From: Poa pratensis
Taxonomy: Eukaryota; Streptophyta; Magnoliopsida; Poales; Poaceae
NCBI GenBank assembly: GCA_947311845.1
Contig: CAMZMU010000034.1
Coordinates: 90,090,723-90,154,722, forward strand
Direction: 5' to 3'
DNA: 64,000 nucleotides
In this document: positions 44,205-54,561 of the stretch, piece after piece
Layout: each line of letters opens with the position of its first letter
Numbering within the stretch: the first letter of the stretch is position 1
Notes under the pieces: model-generated
The model's input: only the letters and a program-made list of their open reading frames with translations
Told to the model about the DNA's origin: nothing
The model's database searches: none
Translations under genes and position numbers: made by a program

Positions 44205-45604
44205 CTAGACATCTTAGCGCGGCAATGCCGCGCCCGTTAGGCGAAATTCAAATTTGGAAGTGTTGTTATGTAAAAGTTGTGAAGATTTGAGAATTTTTTT
44301 TTTGGTTGAAATGCGAAGAAAGTTTATGTTTAAAAATTATACAGTTTTAGAAATTTAATCGAACTGGGAAGTTATTCAGATTTGAATTATAACTTAGCGC
44401 GGCATTTTAACTTAGTGCGGTAATGCCGCGCCAGTTTGGTAAATTTTAAATTTGAAAGTAGTTATATGCATAAGTTTTTGAAATATGAAAATTATTGGAA
44501 TTCAAAAAAGTTTACGTTTTAAAAATGTTGTGAATTTAATAATTGTCCGTATTGGAATGTATCCAAATTTGGATTATTTTTAATGTTTACAAAATGTTCG
44601 GAACTGGAAGGCATTTGAAATTGTAAGATATGTAAATCCGAAATTTGAGTTGAAATGCTCAAGTAGATTTTAAAAATTGTGTAAATTGGAATATATATAT
44701 ATTTTTTATCTTTTGCTTTTGCTTGAATAATACTCGAAATATTTCACATTTCTCTTATCTTTTGTAGGTTGTTGGAAAATAATCGTCGAAATTAAATAAA
44801 AGCAGCTCTAGTGGCCGTGTGGCTAAAAGGGAAAAATACCGTGGAGTAGAAAATTCAAGTTTGGAAACGTTTGTATTAAAAAGTTGCTAAGATTTGGAAA
44901 CTGTTGGAATTTAAAAAAAAGTTTATGTTGAAAAGTTGCTTGAATTTTAAAGGTGGTTAAATTGGGAATTTGAGCTATTTTCATGTTTATCAGATGCTCA
45001 TATTATGTATTTATGTTGATACATTTGTTGTACTTACAGCGTATCTCTTCTTTTATTTTTAACACAATTTGCCCTATTCAAAATGATTAAAATATCCACT
45101 GGGTATAGATCATAGTAGAACATCCGCAGTCCATTCGTTAACATCATTGGTTGTTACCATTACTTTTGGACAAATAAACATAGGCATCAATTCAAGTGTG
45201 CCTTAGATATGGAGGAGCTAGAGGTCAGATGATACATAATTCCATGGCTCAATATATCAATTGTCTTGTTTTCACTATTTTTTTAGCATCTTTTAACTTT
45301 AGAAAATGTGGTACTTACACGGAGTTTACCACGTCTATGTCTACGTTTCCAATACTCCAATCTGACATGGATGCATTTTGGTCATTTTAGATGAGGGAAA
45401 AGGTGTTAAAATCATATTAAGGATTAAATATCACGGTCGAAAGAATTGAAATTTGAAAATGTATGCATTCAAATGTCAAGGAATTCAATTTGGAATGTCT
45501 CTAAATATTCATTGATTCAAAAAATTTCGTGTACATATTTTCCGGCGGTTCTGAAAAAAAAAAACAGTGGGGAAAACGCTTCGCGCTTTTATATAGTAAG
45601 TCTA
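44205..45604 (-). mobile_element. Non-autonomous Helitron, 1400 bp, inserted in the WAK kinase exon
   Basis: Compared with the empty site at 7148/7149 in copy 1, exactly 1400 bp are inserted between A and T (minus strand GATCCGGAA/TACCTGATG) with no target duplication. The minus-strand 3' end is CTAG (44205-44208), and 12 bases inside it is the palindrome GCGCGGCATTGCCGCGC (44217-44233). These are Helitron hallmarks: 3' CTRR, a subterminal hairpin and A/T insertion. The 5' end reads TAGACTTACTATATAAAAGCGCG rather than the usual TC start. A second, imperfect hairpin copy lies at about 44396-44433. There is no Rep/helicase gene. The inside is AT-rich. Confidence 0.85.
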
Positions 45605-45677
45605 TTCCGGATCAAGGTAACCGCAAGTTCCCTGCACCAACGTTGCCATCTTGGCCTCATCAGTTGGTGCCAGTTTT

Positions 45678-45992
45678 TTTTTTTTTTTGAGAACACAGTA
45701 CAACACAGACGCTCACAAATACGCACATACACTCACCCCTATGAACGCACGCACGCACACCCTACCCCTATGAGCACCTCTGAAGGACTGAGCCGGCAGA
45801 TCTTGAGGTTGACGAAGTCACCACAGGCGCCTCGCTGTTGACGGGCACGTCACCTACCACTGAAAGAATAGCGCCGGATAATCCTGGAATAAATCCAGGT
45901 AAATGCAAACGCCCATGCCAAGTCTAGGGCTTGAACCTGGGTGGGCTGGTTCCACCACAGGGAACCCAACCATCAGAGCCAAGCTCCGTTTG
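45678..45992 (-). mobile_element. tRNA-derived SINE, about 315 bp, with target duplication
   Basis: It is inserted in the WAK exon between copies of CAGTTGGTGCCAGTTT (45661-45676 and 45993-46008); copy 1 has this once (7205-7220). The minus strand starts CGGAGCTTGGCTCTGATGG (box A-like) and has GGTTCAAGCCCTAGACTTGG (box B-like) about 50 bases on, and ends in a poly-A tail (13-14 T on the plus strand). These are the marks of a pol III SINE of the kind common in Triticeae. Confidence 0.9.
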
Positions 45993-47933
45993 CAGTTGGT
46001 GCCAGTTTTGATGCTCTGAAATCTGAAACTTTTGCTGTGAGCTTGTCGTCCAAGAGAATGTTTGCCGTCTTGACGTCTCCATGCAGAATTGGTGGCGAGG
46101 CCGAAGAGTGCATGTATGCCAGCGCCTCGGCTGACTCCAGTGCTATCCGAAGACAGGTTTCGAAGGCTGTGCCACAGTCGGGGCCCTTACTGCCATGGAT
46201 ATAGTGGTAGAGGGTACCGTTTGAGACATATTCGTAGACCAATATCGGCACGTCTACTTCGAGGCAGCATCCGAGCAGCTTGACGACATTCTTGTGGTTG
46301 ATCTGGGAGAGGATGATCATCTCCATCGCGAATTCCTTGGTCGGGGCATCTTGTATCATCTTTGACTTCTTGATTGCCACCACTGTCTTGTCCTCGAGGA
46401 CACCCTTGTAGACAATGCCGTGAACACCACGGCCGACAACACGCTCGGCGGCAAAGTTGTTGGTTGCCTTCTCAAGGTCTTCCTTGGAGAAGATCTTGAA
46501 CCCACTGGTGCCAGTGCCATTGTAGGAGCGCATCAGCTGCTTCAGGAAGACGCCTCCGTTTACCTCGAAGAACTTCTGCTTTGTTCTGATAAGCTTCTTC
46601 TTCTGGAGCCCGAGGTAGAGCCAGAAGCACATAAACACTGGCACGAACACTCCAAGGCTGGCACCTGAGCACAACCATTCGATAAACCATCAGTTTTCGG
46701 ATAGGAAAATTGCATGGGCAACCAAATGGACCAAAGTTTCAGGATTGTGGGCTTACCTGTAACTACTTTCAGGGCTAGGGTGAAACTGTCCTTTGGCCGG
46801 CAACCATTCTTCCAGGTGGCATCTCCACTAGTCCCAGGAGGACATTGGCAAGTGTAGCTTCCCAGAGTATTTGTGCAGATGCCGTAGCATGGTTGCGCTT
46901 CTTCACGCTCGCACTCATTGATGTCTTCCATTTGGCAAACAAATTCATCACAAACATGGCAGCAGTTGAGTAATGTTGAAATTGCAGCAAGATTTATCTG
47001 TGTACATACCTTTGCATCCGTCTTCTAGATAGGGGTTGCCCTCTCATACCCCTTGGAGCAGTTGCACCGGTACCCAGCGCCGTTTTTGGATTTGAAGCAA
47101 TGGCTGACGGCGCTCCGGCACGCGTAGTCAGTTCTGTTGAGCTTGGCCGCGCTGCAGTTGCCAACATTCCTTACTGCCCAATCGAGGATGATGGGCACGG
47201 TGAGGTCGTCGGTCCGATTGAGGCGCTTCTCGACGTTGCTGTATCTGATATTTAACCACCCGGTCTCCACCAGGAACACATACCGGCAGGTCGTGGTATT
47301 GGTGTACATGATTGGGTCTCCATCCTTCTTGGGCATGTCGAGCAGGTGCGGCTCGAAGTAGTCGACAGCACCAGGTATCGTGCTCTGGCAGCAGGCGACG
47401 CCCGTGCAGGACCCCGGCATGGCGTACTGCACTGGCCGGCATAGGGACATGCAGCCGCTAACGTAGTAACCGGAGACGTCGACAAAGAAACCGTGGCTGG
47501 GGCAGCCGAGCGCGATGAGGCGATTCTTGGTCGGAGAGAAGAGGTAGTGGCTGCTGATGAGGACCGTAGCCATGATGCCACTCTGATTGACGATGACACC
47601 ATCGTTGTTGTAGCAGTAGCGCATCGCTTTGAGGTTAGCCCAGACCTCGCCGGTGGCAAGGGACAAGCGGGTGATACGCATCCGCATGCCAGAGCGAGAC
47701 ACGCTCAGCCGTGGTGTCGCGTGGGAGTCGTCGCACTCGAGCTTGAAGCCAAGCAGGCCGTCGTCGCGGTAGCAACCGTCGCCGATGCCGAAGGGGTAGG
47801 GGATGGTGATGTTGCCGCATTTGTCGCGGCAGCTCGGCCGCCCGACCTGCGGAGGCGGCTGTTCTTGAGCTGAGACTCCTGTCAGTGCCAGTAGTGACAG
47901 CAGCAAGAGCTGCACGACCCGTGCGATGCCCAT

Positions 47934-49515
47934 GCTTGCTCTGCTAGTGAACTCAGACTGCTGGGTGAGTAGGAAGTGTGGAACGCTGGAGCATGGAACG
48001 TTCATATACGCGTACGTGCAGGTTCTGAAAAATAATAACCTGTCTGTCACTGGCTAGGACCGGGTCAATTATACACAACACTAATTAATGATGTTTCTGT
48101 TATGTGTCATCCAGAGTGCTGACTGGTGACGGCGACGACACCTGCCCCAAGCTTTGCCGTTTAGCCTTTGGCAGAGCTTGTTTAACAACACATCTGTTGG
48201 CAGAGCCTACATGTCGCCACATGTCAGTACAAGAGTCTCTGTTGGTTGTTCTGAAATTTTGGCACATATGCTTGAAAAGAGGAGTTTGGTTTGTAAATGC
48301 TAGTGTAGCTTGAGATCTGGATGCCTAACTTGTTCCAGACACTCTGATGTGGCCGGTGCGACTTCGGGCGTATAGAGATCATGGTACCCTGCGGCCACGC
48401 TTTCGAGTTTCGACCACCGCGTTCCTCTTGGAGATCTTGTAATGGCTCCATGCTTCTTTGTCCTTCGGCTCCAAGTAAAAACCTATGATCTGATTTCTGG
48501 ACTGGGCGGACGTTCCCTTCTTATAGGTGTCGTCAGGTTGACAACTTTACATGATGTGGTTAGTCAGCAGTGATTTCTCTATGTTGACTCCTCCGTGACA
48601 CTGTTGTGCTCATCCTGTCTCTGCTACATTGGCAGTCCCGTCCTCTATTTTCCAGCGTTATTGGGTGAGCATCTTCGACGATATGCGATCTTCGAGCTAG
48701 GGTGAGTTGGGACTGGCATCTCTTTTGGAAGAGGAGACGGATGATTTTTTTTCAATGGCTCGTCTTCTCCAACAATCAAGAGCCTCACGAGGTTTGAGGG
48801 ATTTCCATGTGATGTCTCGTTTATTTTTCTGTTTCGATATTCTTTCTTTTGTAAGACGATTTCTTCTGCATCACATCATTTGTCGATTGTGAATTGATCA
48901 ATTTAAAGCTGGGCGTGGAGAAGTAGTTAACCGAACTGCCGGCCATCACTGGCTCATTTCCATTATGAATGGAACTAGACCAGGCTTAGCATCTTATTAC
49001 AGCCGTGTAATCCAGTCTAGCACGTCAGACATTAGTCGAGACAAACTAGTGCTCGCTTACAAGTGACACGACTAGCATTAACGTCGTTTAGTTGGCAATT
49101 AAGCTTGTGAGAATATTTCTTTTGGAGCTTCTGTTTGTGAGGATCTGAGGCCGGGCAGGGCAGCATGCAATGTTGTCGAACCTGCCAGTTCTGTCTAGCT
49201 GTCGTCTCGTGTTATATGAAACTGTTGCTGTCATGACCACTCGTGTTGTGCTTTACCTTATCTGGTCAGATGACCACGTTTCACGTCAACGCTTTCCCAA
49301 GAAAGATCTAATTCTTGTTCAAAAAAAAAAAGATCTAATTATTACTTTACTACAAGCAAAAGCTCACTGTTAATTGTCTTCTGTTACTACATTTACATAT
49401 TGTTTCTGCTGCCGCCTTACAGTTATTATTGAAGGAAGATCGATGGCATTATAACATATGCTTAATCCATTTTCGCAGGTAACGTCAAGGCATGCAGGCC
49501 AGCACCGTGATCTAG
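47934..49515. other. Spacer between WAK copy 2 and the peptide gene
   Basis: It aligns with 9120-9598 and 10460-10865 of block copy 1. An extra segment at about 48283-48945, absent from copy 1, has no terminal repeats that I could see and no credible gene. A likely WAK promoter lies just above 47934, with an ACGCGTACGTGCAGG stretch near 48007. The rest shows nothing coding. Confidence 0.6.
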
Positions 49516-49888
49516 TTAAGCGGCGTTCGGAGGAAGCGGCGGGAGCTTGAAAGACGGCACGGGCATCACGAACTTGCTTTCTTTCTCCCCGCCGACGTGA
49601 CGGCTGCCTTCCTCGCCTGTCACATATGCAAAGAAAAATTAGTACATCTGAAGATGTGCGTCAGGGATTCACAAAGTATAGCAAGTTACCAATCATGGTA
49701 CGACGGTGAGCAGTAGCAGTAACCGACAGCTGCATGCCGGAAGGCGGCCCACCCTTCACGCCATTCATCCAGCCGAGGCTCTGCTCGACGCGTCGGAGTG
49801 GCACGGCGTGGCCACTCTCGCCCGTGGCGGAGGCGGTCGCCAAGAGCGCGACCAGAACCAGAGCCATGAGCGCCACTTTGGATGCCAT
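49516..49888 (-). CDS. Small secreted peptide precursor (99 aa), intact copy
   Basis: Exon 1 is 49888-49690 and exon 2 is 49616-49516, with a phase-1 GT-AG intron. The ATG is in context AAAATGGCA. The product has a clear signal peptide (MASKVALMALVLVALLATASA, with cleavage expected near residue 21-23). A basic section HAVPLRR follows, then a GWMNGVKGGPPSGMQ motif, AHRR, and a C-terminal tail VMPVPSFKLPPLPPNAA. There are no cysteines in the mature part, so it is not a defensin or RALF with disulfides. The dibasic LRR and HRR sites could be processing points. It sits behind the WAK gene on the same strand, in both copies of the block. I know of no named family; a signalling peptide is an inference from size, secretion and neighbourhood. 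Confidence 0.7.
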
Positions 49889-49942
49889 TTTGCTCTTCTT
49901 GGCAGTGTGGATCTGTGAACTGAATTGAGCATACATTGTCTC

Positions 49943-49953
49943 AAATATATACT
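49943..49953 (-). promoter_or_regulatory. TATA box of the small peptide gene (copy 2)
   Basis: The minus strand reads GAGTATATATTTGAGACAATG about 58 bases before the ATG. It is identical in position and sequence to the box in copy 1 (11374-11383). Confidence 0.6.
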
Positions 49954-50490
49954 CGAGCGTTGTTGGAAGAACACGATAGGACCGTGGTGGCTGCCTAGGG
50001 TGGTGCTCATGCATGCACGCACGGGCTAGTTGCTAAATTCATAGCAGGCAAAGGCCGAAGATTGTGATTCATAATTGCTAGCTGGAGGAGAAGACATTAA
50101 GTTGTAGGCAAAGGAAGGGAGGAATCGATATCTTGTAGTGTTGTAGACTTGTAAGACCAAAATGAAGAATGCATAGCCCCTAATTTTACCTATACCGAGC
50201 ATTTTTGTTTCTTGCTAATGAACAAGCGGACCTGGAATGCTTTCCATTTCCAAAAATAAATGTATGAACAGTTTTTGTATATAAATATAAACTGGAAAAC
50301 TCCCTCTTTATCGAGAGAAAAAATGTAGATTATTTTCTCTTGAAAGCACATGACACATGTGGAGGGTGCGAAGACATGACTAAATAAAAAAGAGAGCAAA
50401 TATCACTCAACCAACCAAAAATACTTTTAACTCCTATTGAAAGCCAGTCCCAATCTAGACTATGGTGATGTGTCAAATGTATCTTTCCTA

Positions 50491-50795
50491 CTCCCTCTAT
50501 CTATATATAGAAGACCCTATTAATCTTGTTTTAGGGTCAAACATATCAAGTTTGTAGAAAATAATAATTTTTTTGTTGAAACACCTGAGATATTATTACT
50601 ACGAAACCAAAGATCAAAAGGTCTTAACATCTTTAATACCCAACAAATATATTATAAAAAACATATTTGATTATAAATTTAGTGATATTGATTTGATATA
50701 GATGTTTATATATTTTTCCTAGAATTGGTCAAACTTGAACAAGTTTAATAACATAAGAAAAGGGCAAGTTACCTTGTATATATGAACGGAGGGAC
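50491..50795. mobile_element. Stowaway-like MITE (block copy 2)
   Basis: TA-CTCCCTCTATCTATATATAG at the left is matched by TATATATGAACGGAGGGAC-TA at the right. It corresponds to 15115-15422 and so predates the duplication. Confidence 0.7.
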
Positions 50796-51596
50796 TAATT
50801 CCATTTGGTTAGATTGATCGGTGCTAGCCAAATCCTATAGATTTCCTTGGGGTTTCTTTGGAAGTCATGATTAGAAAACACAAGAATATGATAAGAATAA
50901 AATTAAATTGTCATGACTTTTTGAATCCAGAACACATGATTTGTAGTTTTCTAGTTATTTTAATCCAAATGGTCTTTGTAATAAACATATCATAATAATT
51001 GAAATTCTAAAAATTCTTATATAAATAACTTACTCCAAACGAAATTTTGAAATCTTCGGCCTACAAAGTTCAGTATTATTTTCCCTCTACGAGGGATCGC
51101 GAGAACTTTAGGAAATATGTATGTTGGAAATATTGTATTGCTAGATGAGTGGTTTCGAATGTAGTTATATGTTGCACAGCGAGAGTTTTGAGAGTTATCT
51201 ATGATTGTATTCCTCTGCTAAGAACTTTGCAACCTATTCATTGAGAATGAACAAACAAAAATAAAAAATATTCACAATATTTACCTAAGGCGGATTATTT
51301 TTCTATAGATGGAGACAATGCAAAATTACGGCAAGTAGCCTCTATTAAAACATTTCCACAAGTCAGTGCTATATTTATCGCTCTGGGTAAAGATAGATTT
51401 TTTTGTGAACCAAAAATTGAGCGCTCATTCCCACACATACCCAATATGTGTGCCCAGTTTCTATGTTTACCGCATATGCACATGCGCTTGGCCGGAGGAA
51501 CATTTCACCAGTTCAGTTTACCACCCCTGCACCGACGGTGTTGTCAATCCTTTTGTCAACGTGTCATAAGTCCTCCTCTCACCGCTCAAACGTCGC

Positions 51597-53268
51597 CATG
51601 GACCTCCCCATGTTTCCACCCATCGATTCCGTGGTTGCGCCACTGAAATCGAGCCCTACATGGCGCCTGCCCCTCCTGCTACCGTGACTTCCACCGCGCC
51701 GTACGCATCTCTCGTTATCGTGCCCAAGCACAAGTGGTAGGGAAATCTTATCATCACAGTACGACGACGTCCTTCAGGCTTCCTCTTGCATCGGGAAATC
51801 TTCTGTCCTGTGGCCGCAGGTGCCATCTCGGAGGTAAAATTTGGCTGCTTTAGGGACGATGGAGATGAAGAGGGAAGTGGCTCGTGGACTTGCTCCCCCT
51901 CCACCCCCAACTCCAGTACCGACGACTGGGACCGTTGCTTTGATCATCACCTAATCCGGTGCCCGGAGCATGCTCGATGAATCGTGGAAGTGGTATAAAT
52001 GAAACCCATACTCTTCAAATGTGAGTCAAATGGGTTCAAATGCTTAGTTATTATGGTTTTGCATTGTGTAGTTTGAATTTTATTTGGTATCTACTTTGTA
52101 TATGAGCATGTTGGAGCAGGCCGGGTTCCACATTGATGATGTACCACCAGATTCATTTGATCTGGAATTTTTTGAGGATGTGATTCAGGCTTCTAAAACA
52201 AAATAAAATGGAAGATCAAAGCGAGCCCTAAATTACATGGAAGTTGTGGATATTGCTCTGGTGAAGGTATGAGAGGGTGTGTCACTTGATGCGGTGACCG
52301 ATAGTGATAGAAATGGAAATAAATATTGGCCTTCCTCGTTGAGATCTCTACCAGGCTGATACAATGTCATCAAACAATATTAATTGTAGCGTTGTTTGGA
52401 ACAAGTGAGAAATACTCCTCCAAGTGGTGGTATTATTGATGATTATGTGATTTTTAATTTTCTTTGTCATTTGTCTCACATTTTTGTGAATGTGTCCACT
52501 ATAAATGTGCTCAAAATTGTATTTTAAAATTTTGTCAATGTAGGATCGCATTGCACAAGAAAAAATACAAACAATTGGCCCCTTCAAAAGGCAAAGCACT
52601 TGTACTCTAACGTTGTTGAAAATTGCTTAAATATAGTGAGAAGTGGAAGTTGAAGAATCAAGAAGCTCCTCCACCGAAGAAAGGGAGATCAAATAGCCCC
52701 TCCATCGACTAGGACAGAGAGTAAGAAGAAAAAGATGGTGAAGGTTTGGCACTGACAAGAAACATGGGGAGACCGGAAGGAAGAAGGAAGGGGAAGGACA
52801 ATTTGAAGAAGAAGAAGAAGGTCGAGGACGCAAGCATGAGGGAGAAGACCAATCAGTGTGATGGCAGTGAAGCAAATGACGGCTCAAGCTTTGCAAATAA
52901 AAATGTAGTTGGCTGAGAAGAAGCAACAAGATAAGATGACAAGATGGCAACAAGTTAAAGAAAATGAGGAAAGGGAGTTGGCCAAGGAGAAGCGCAAGAC
53001 AAACTTTGACTTCTTCTCGAGGAGAACAAGATGAGGTAAGAGAACATTGTCAAGGAGAACAAACTCATGATGATGGGTTCAAATGGAATGGACAAGAAGG
53101 CGAGGCCATATTGGGAGATTAGAAGAGGTGGATATTGCACTCAGGAATGTGGCTGCCAGGATGAGAGGTGGAATGGAAGTTTGGCTAGTAGTGGTGGCAA
53201 TGGCGGTGATGGCAACAGTGGCGTTGCTTCATTCATGGGACATTTGATTTATGCTTTTCATCATGTTT
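51597..53268 (+). pseudogene. Myb/SANT-like (Harbinger ORF-type) pseudogene, copy 2
   Basis: This copy is longer than the one at 16293-17365. It reads MDLPMFPPIDSVVAPLKSSP (from 51597), MLEQAGFHIDDVPPDSFDLE (about 52107), then NYMEVVDIALVKV*EGVSLD (about 52232), where a stop replaces the Trp of VKAWE. It continues with QVRNTPPSGGIIDDY (about 52402), KGRSNSPSID (about 52680), SMREKTNQCD (about 52833) and RELAKEKRKTNFDF (about 52972). It ends GSNGMDKKARPYWEIRRGGY (about 53073) and CGCQDE. Several stops and shifts interrupt it. The order fits the SANT-like DNA-binding region followed by a Lys/Glu helix. It is not functional. Confidence 0.7.
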
Positions 53269-53559
53269 AGTTGCTAGTTATTCTACCATGGCCCATACTT
53301 TTTAGACCGAAAATTATTGTTAAGTTCAAATTTTAAATGTTTATAATTCGAAGAAACAAATATCTAGCATTATATAAAACTATTTTGTAATGTTAAGTAG
53401 TGAAATTGAGATCGGATGTATCAAAATCGCAAGATTCAATTATACGGTAATGGGTCTATTCCTGTGGAACCCGAGCAATACCGTAAAGGGGGTTTACAGT
53501 TACTCTGCTAGAGATGCTTTTAGTTAGTTTCCGGATATGTTTGTTTGCAATCTTGACAT

Positions 53560-54029
53560 AACTCAATGAGAACTGGTTCTTGTAAATTCGTTTGAGAGGT
53601 TTTTGTATTTTTTGGCCATGTACATTTTCAGTACAATGGTATAGTACGCACAACGTGAAGTAATTGTTGATTAAGATGAAGAACGCTTGTGCACGAATGG
53701 GATAAAGTCATACACCATTTCGGTTAGGATGTAAACAAAATATTGGGAGAAAATATGTTCCTTGATACTAGTAGCACTTTGAGGTTTTAACTTCTCAATA
53801 ATACATTATTGGAACTATCAGTTCATTATATTTCCCTCTTGTACCACTGACAGAAACAGAGTTACGCTGCAACATGGTAAACTTCCCACAATTATTCACT
53901 CTTAAGGGATTCATGGTTCTTCCACACAGTCTAGTCCTGGGTTAGCCAGCTCGGTGCGCTGCCTGGACTACTAGTTGGAGGTGGGCGGAACAGGAACCGG
54001 GCGTTCGCGCGCCGGCGGCACGCCGTTGA
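53560..54029. other. Intergenic DNA after the second block copy
   Basis: Block homology ends at about 53545. No frame, MITE or repeat was recognised here; GTTCTTCCACACAGTCTAG near 53918 resembles a splice acceptor, but no exon could be fitted. Confidence 0.4.
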
Positions 54030-54486
54030 TCATGAAGGCCTTCTCTTCTTCCACAGCAGAAAGCCCTCCCGTCCCGTCCCATCATCCCCTGAGAAGCAAG
54101 TTGGCCAACCAAACGCACAAGAGTCAGAACCACACACAGATTAATACTCCGTACTAGGTACATGCCATGACATGAAAAATGAAATGGTTTATCAATGGCA
54201 GCACACAGATTATACGTGGAGTGGAATGGCGATGAGTAGTGCAGGGTGGTGGTTGCATACCAGCAGCGACTGATCCTCCTCCCCTGGTGTTGGTGTAGGA
54301 GGGTGGCTGCATTCCAGCAGCGCCTGATCCTCCTCCCCTGGCGTAGGGGTAGGGCAGTGGCCGCATCCCAGCGGGCGATCCTCCCCTGGCGCCCCCGCCG
54401 ATGTACGCCTGAGCATGGCCACCGGTCACAAGCACGCCACAGACAAGGGCGAGAAGAACCAGAGCTGGGAGTGCTTTCGGCGCCAT
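54030..54486 (-). CDS. Secreted Gly/Pro-rich peptide precursor (94 aa), diverged relative of the 49516 gene
   Basis: Exon 1 is 54486-54261 and exon 2 is 54088-54030, with a phase-1 intron as in the gene at 49516. It starts MAPKALPALVLLALVCGVLV (signal peptide, cleavage near GGHAQA). The mature part has GGSPAGMRPLPYPYARGGGS and then a repeat RGGGSGAAGMQPPSYTNT / RGGGSVAAG. After the intron come GDDGTG and a basic end, LLWKKRRPS. The GG-x-P-x-GM motif, the signal peptide and the phase-1 intron followed by G(E/D)(E/D)G are shared with the peptide genes at 10866 and 49516. An alternative frame of exon 2 (EEEKAFMINGVPPARERPV) is not reachable by the visible splice sites. No known family was recognised. 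Confidence 0.55.
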
Positions 54487-54553
54487 TTTTTCTGTCTCTT
54501 GCTTTGGTCTGCTCCTCTGCTCAGTGTTGCTGCAGGTGAACCCGGCTGGGGAC

Positions 54554-54561
54554 TATATATA
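54554..54561 (-). promoter_or_regulatory. TATA box of the 54030 peptide gene
   Basis: The minus strand reads CTGCAGTATATATAGTCCCC about 68 bases before the ATG at 54486, a normal distance for a plant core promoter. Confidence 0.65.

Larger units (their letters stand above)
43743..47933 (-). pseudogene. Wall-associated receptor kinase (WAK), copy 2, interrupted by a Helitron and a SINE
   Basis: Exons match copy 1: 47933-47010, 46924-46757 and 46664-43743, with the same phase-1 introns. It has a signal peptide, the domain CGNITIPYPFGIGDGCY intact (lost in copy 1), an EGF module, a membrane segment and a kinase. Faults: a 2-bp insertion in exon 1 at about 47042 (GCCCTCTCATAC versus GCCCTCATAC) shifts the frame after KGYE; a SINE at 45678-45992 sits just after the activation-loop start; a Helitron at 44205-45604 sits after YLMT. 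The DFG motif is DFR, so catalysis would be affected even without the insertions. The last exon part (44204-43743) has the frame that copy 1 lost. Confidence 0.92.

Noticed and set aside
54030..54160. Alternative exon 2 frame (EKAFMINGVPPARERPV) for the diverged peptide gene
   Set aside because: It would need an acceptor in another phase; with the visible CAG acceptor that frame meets a TGA at once.
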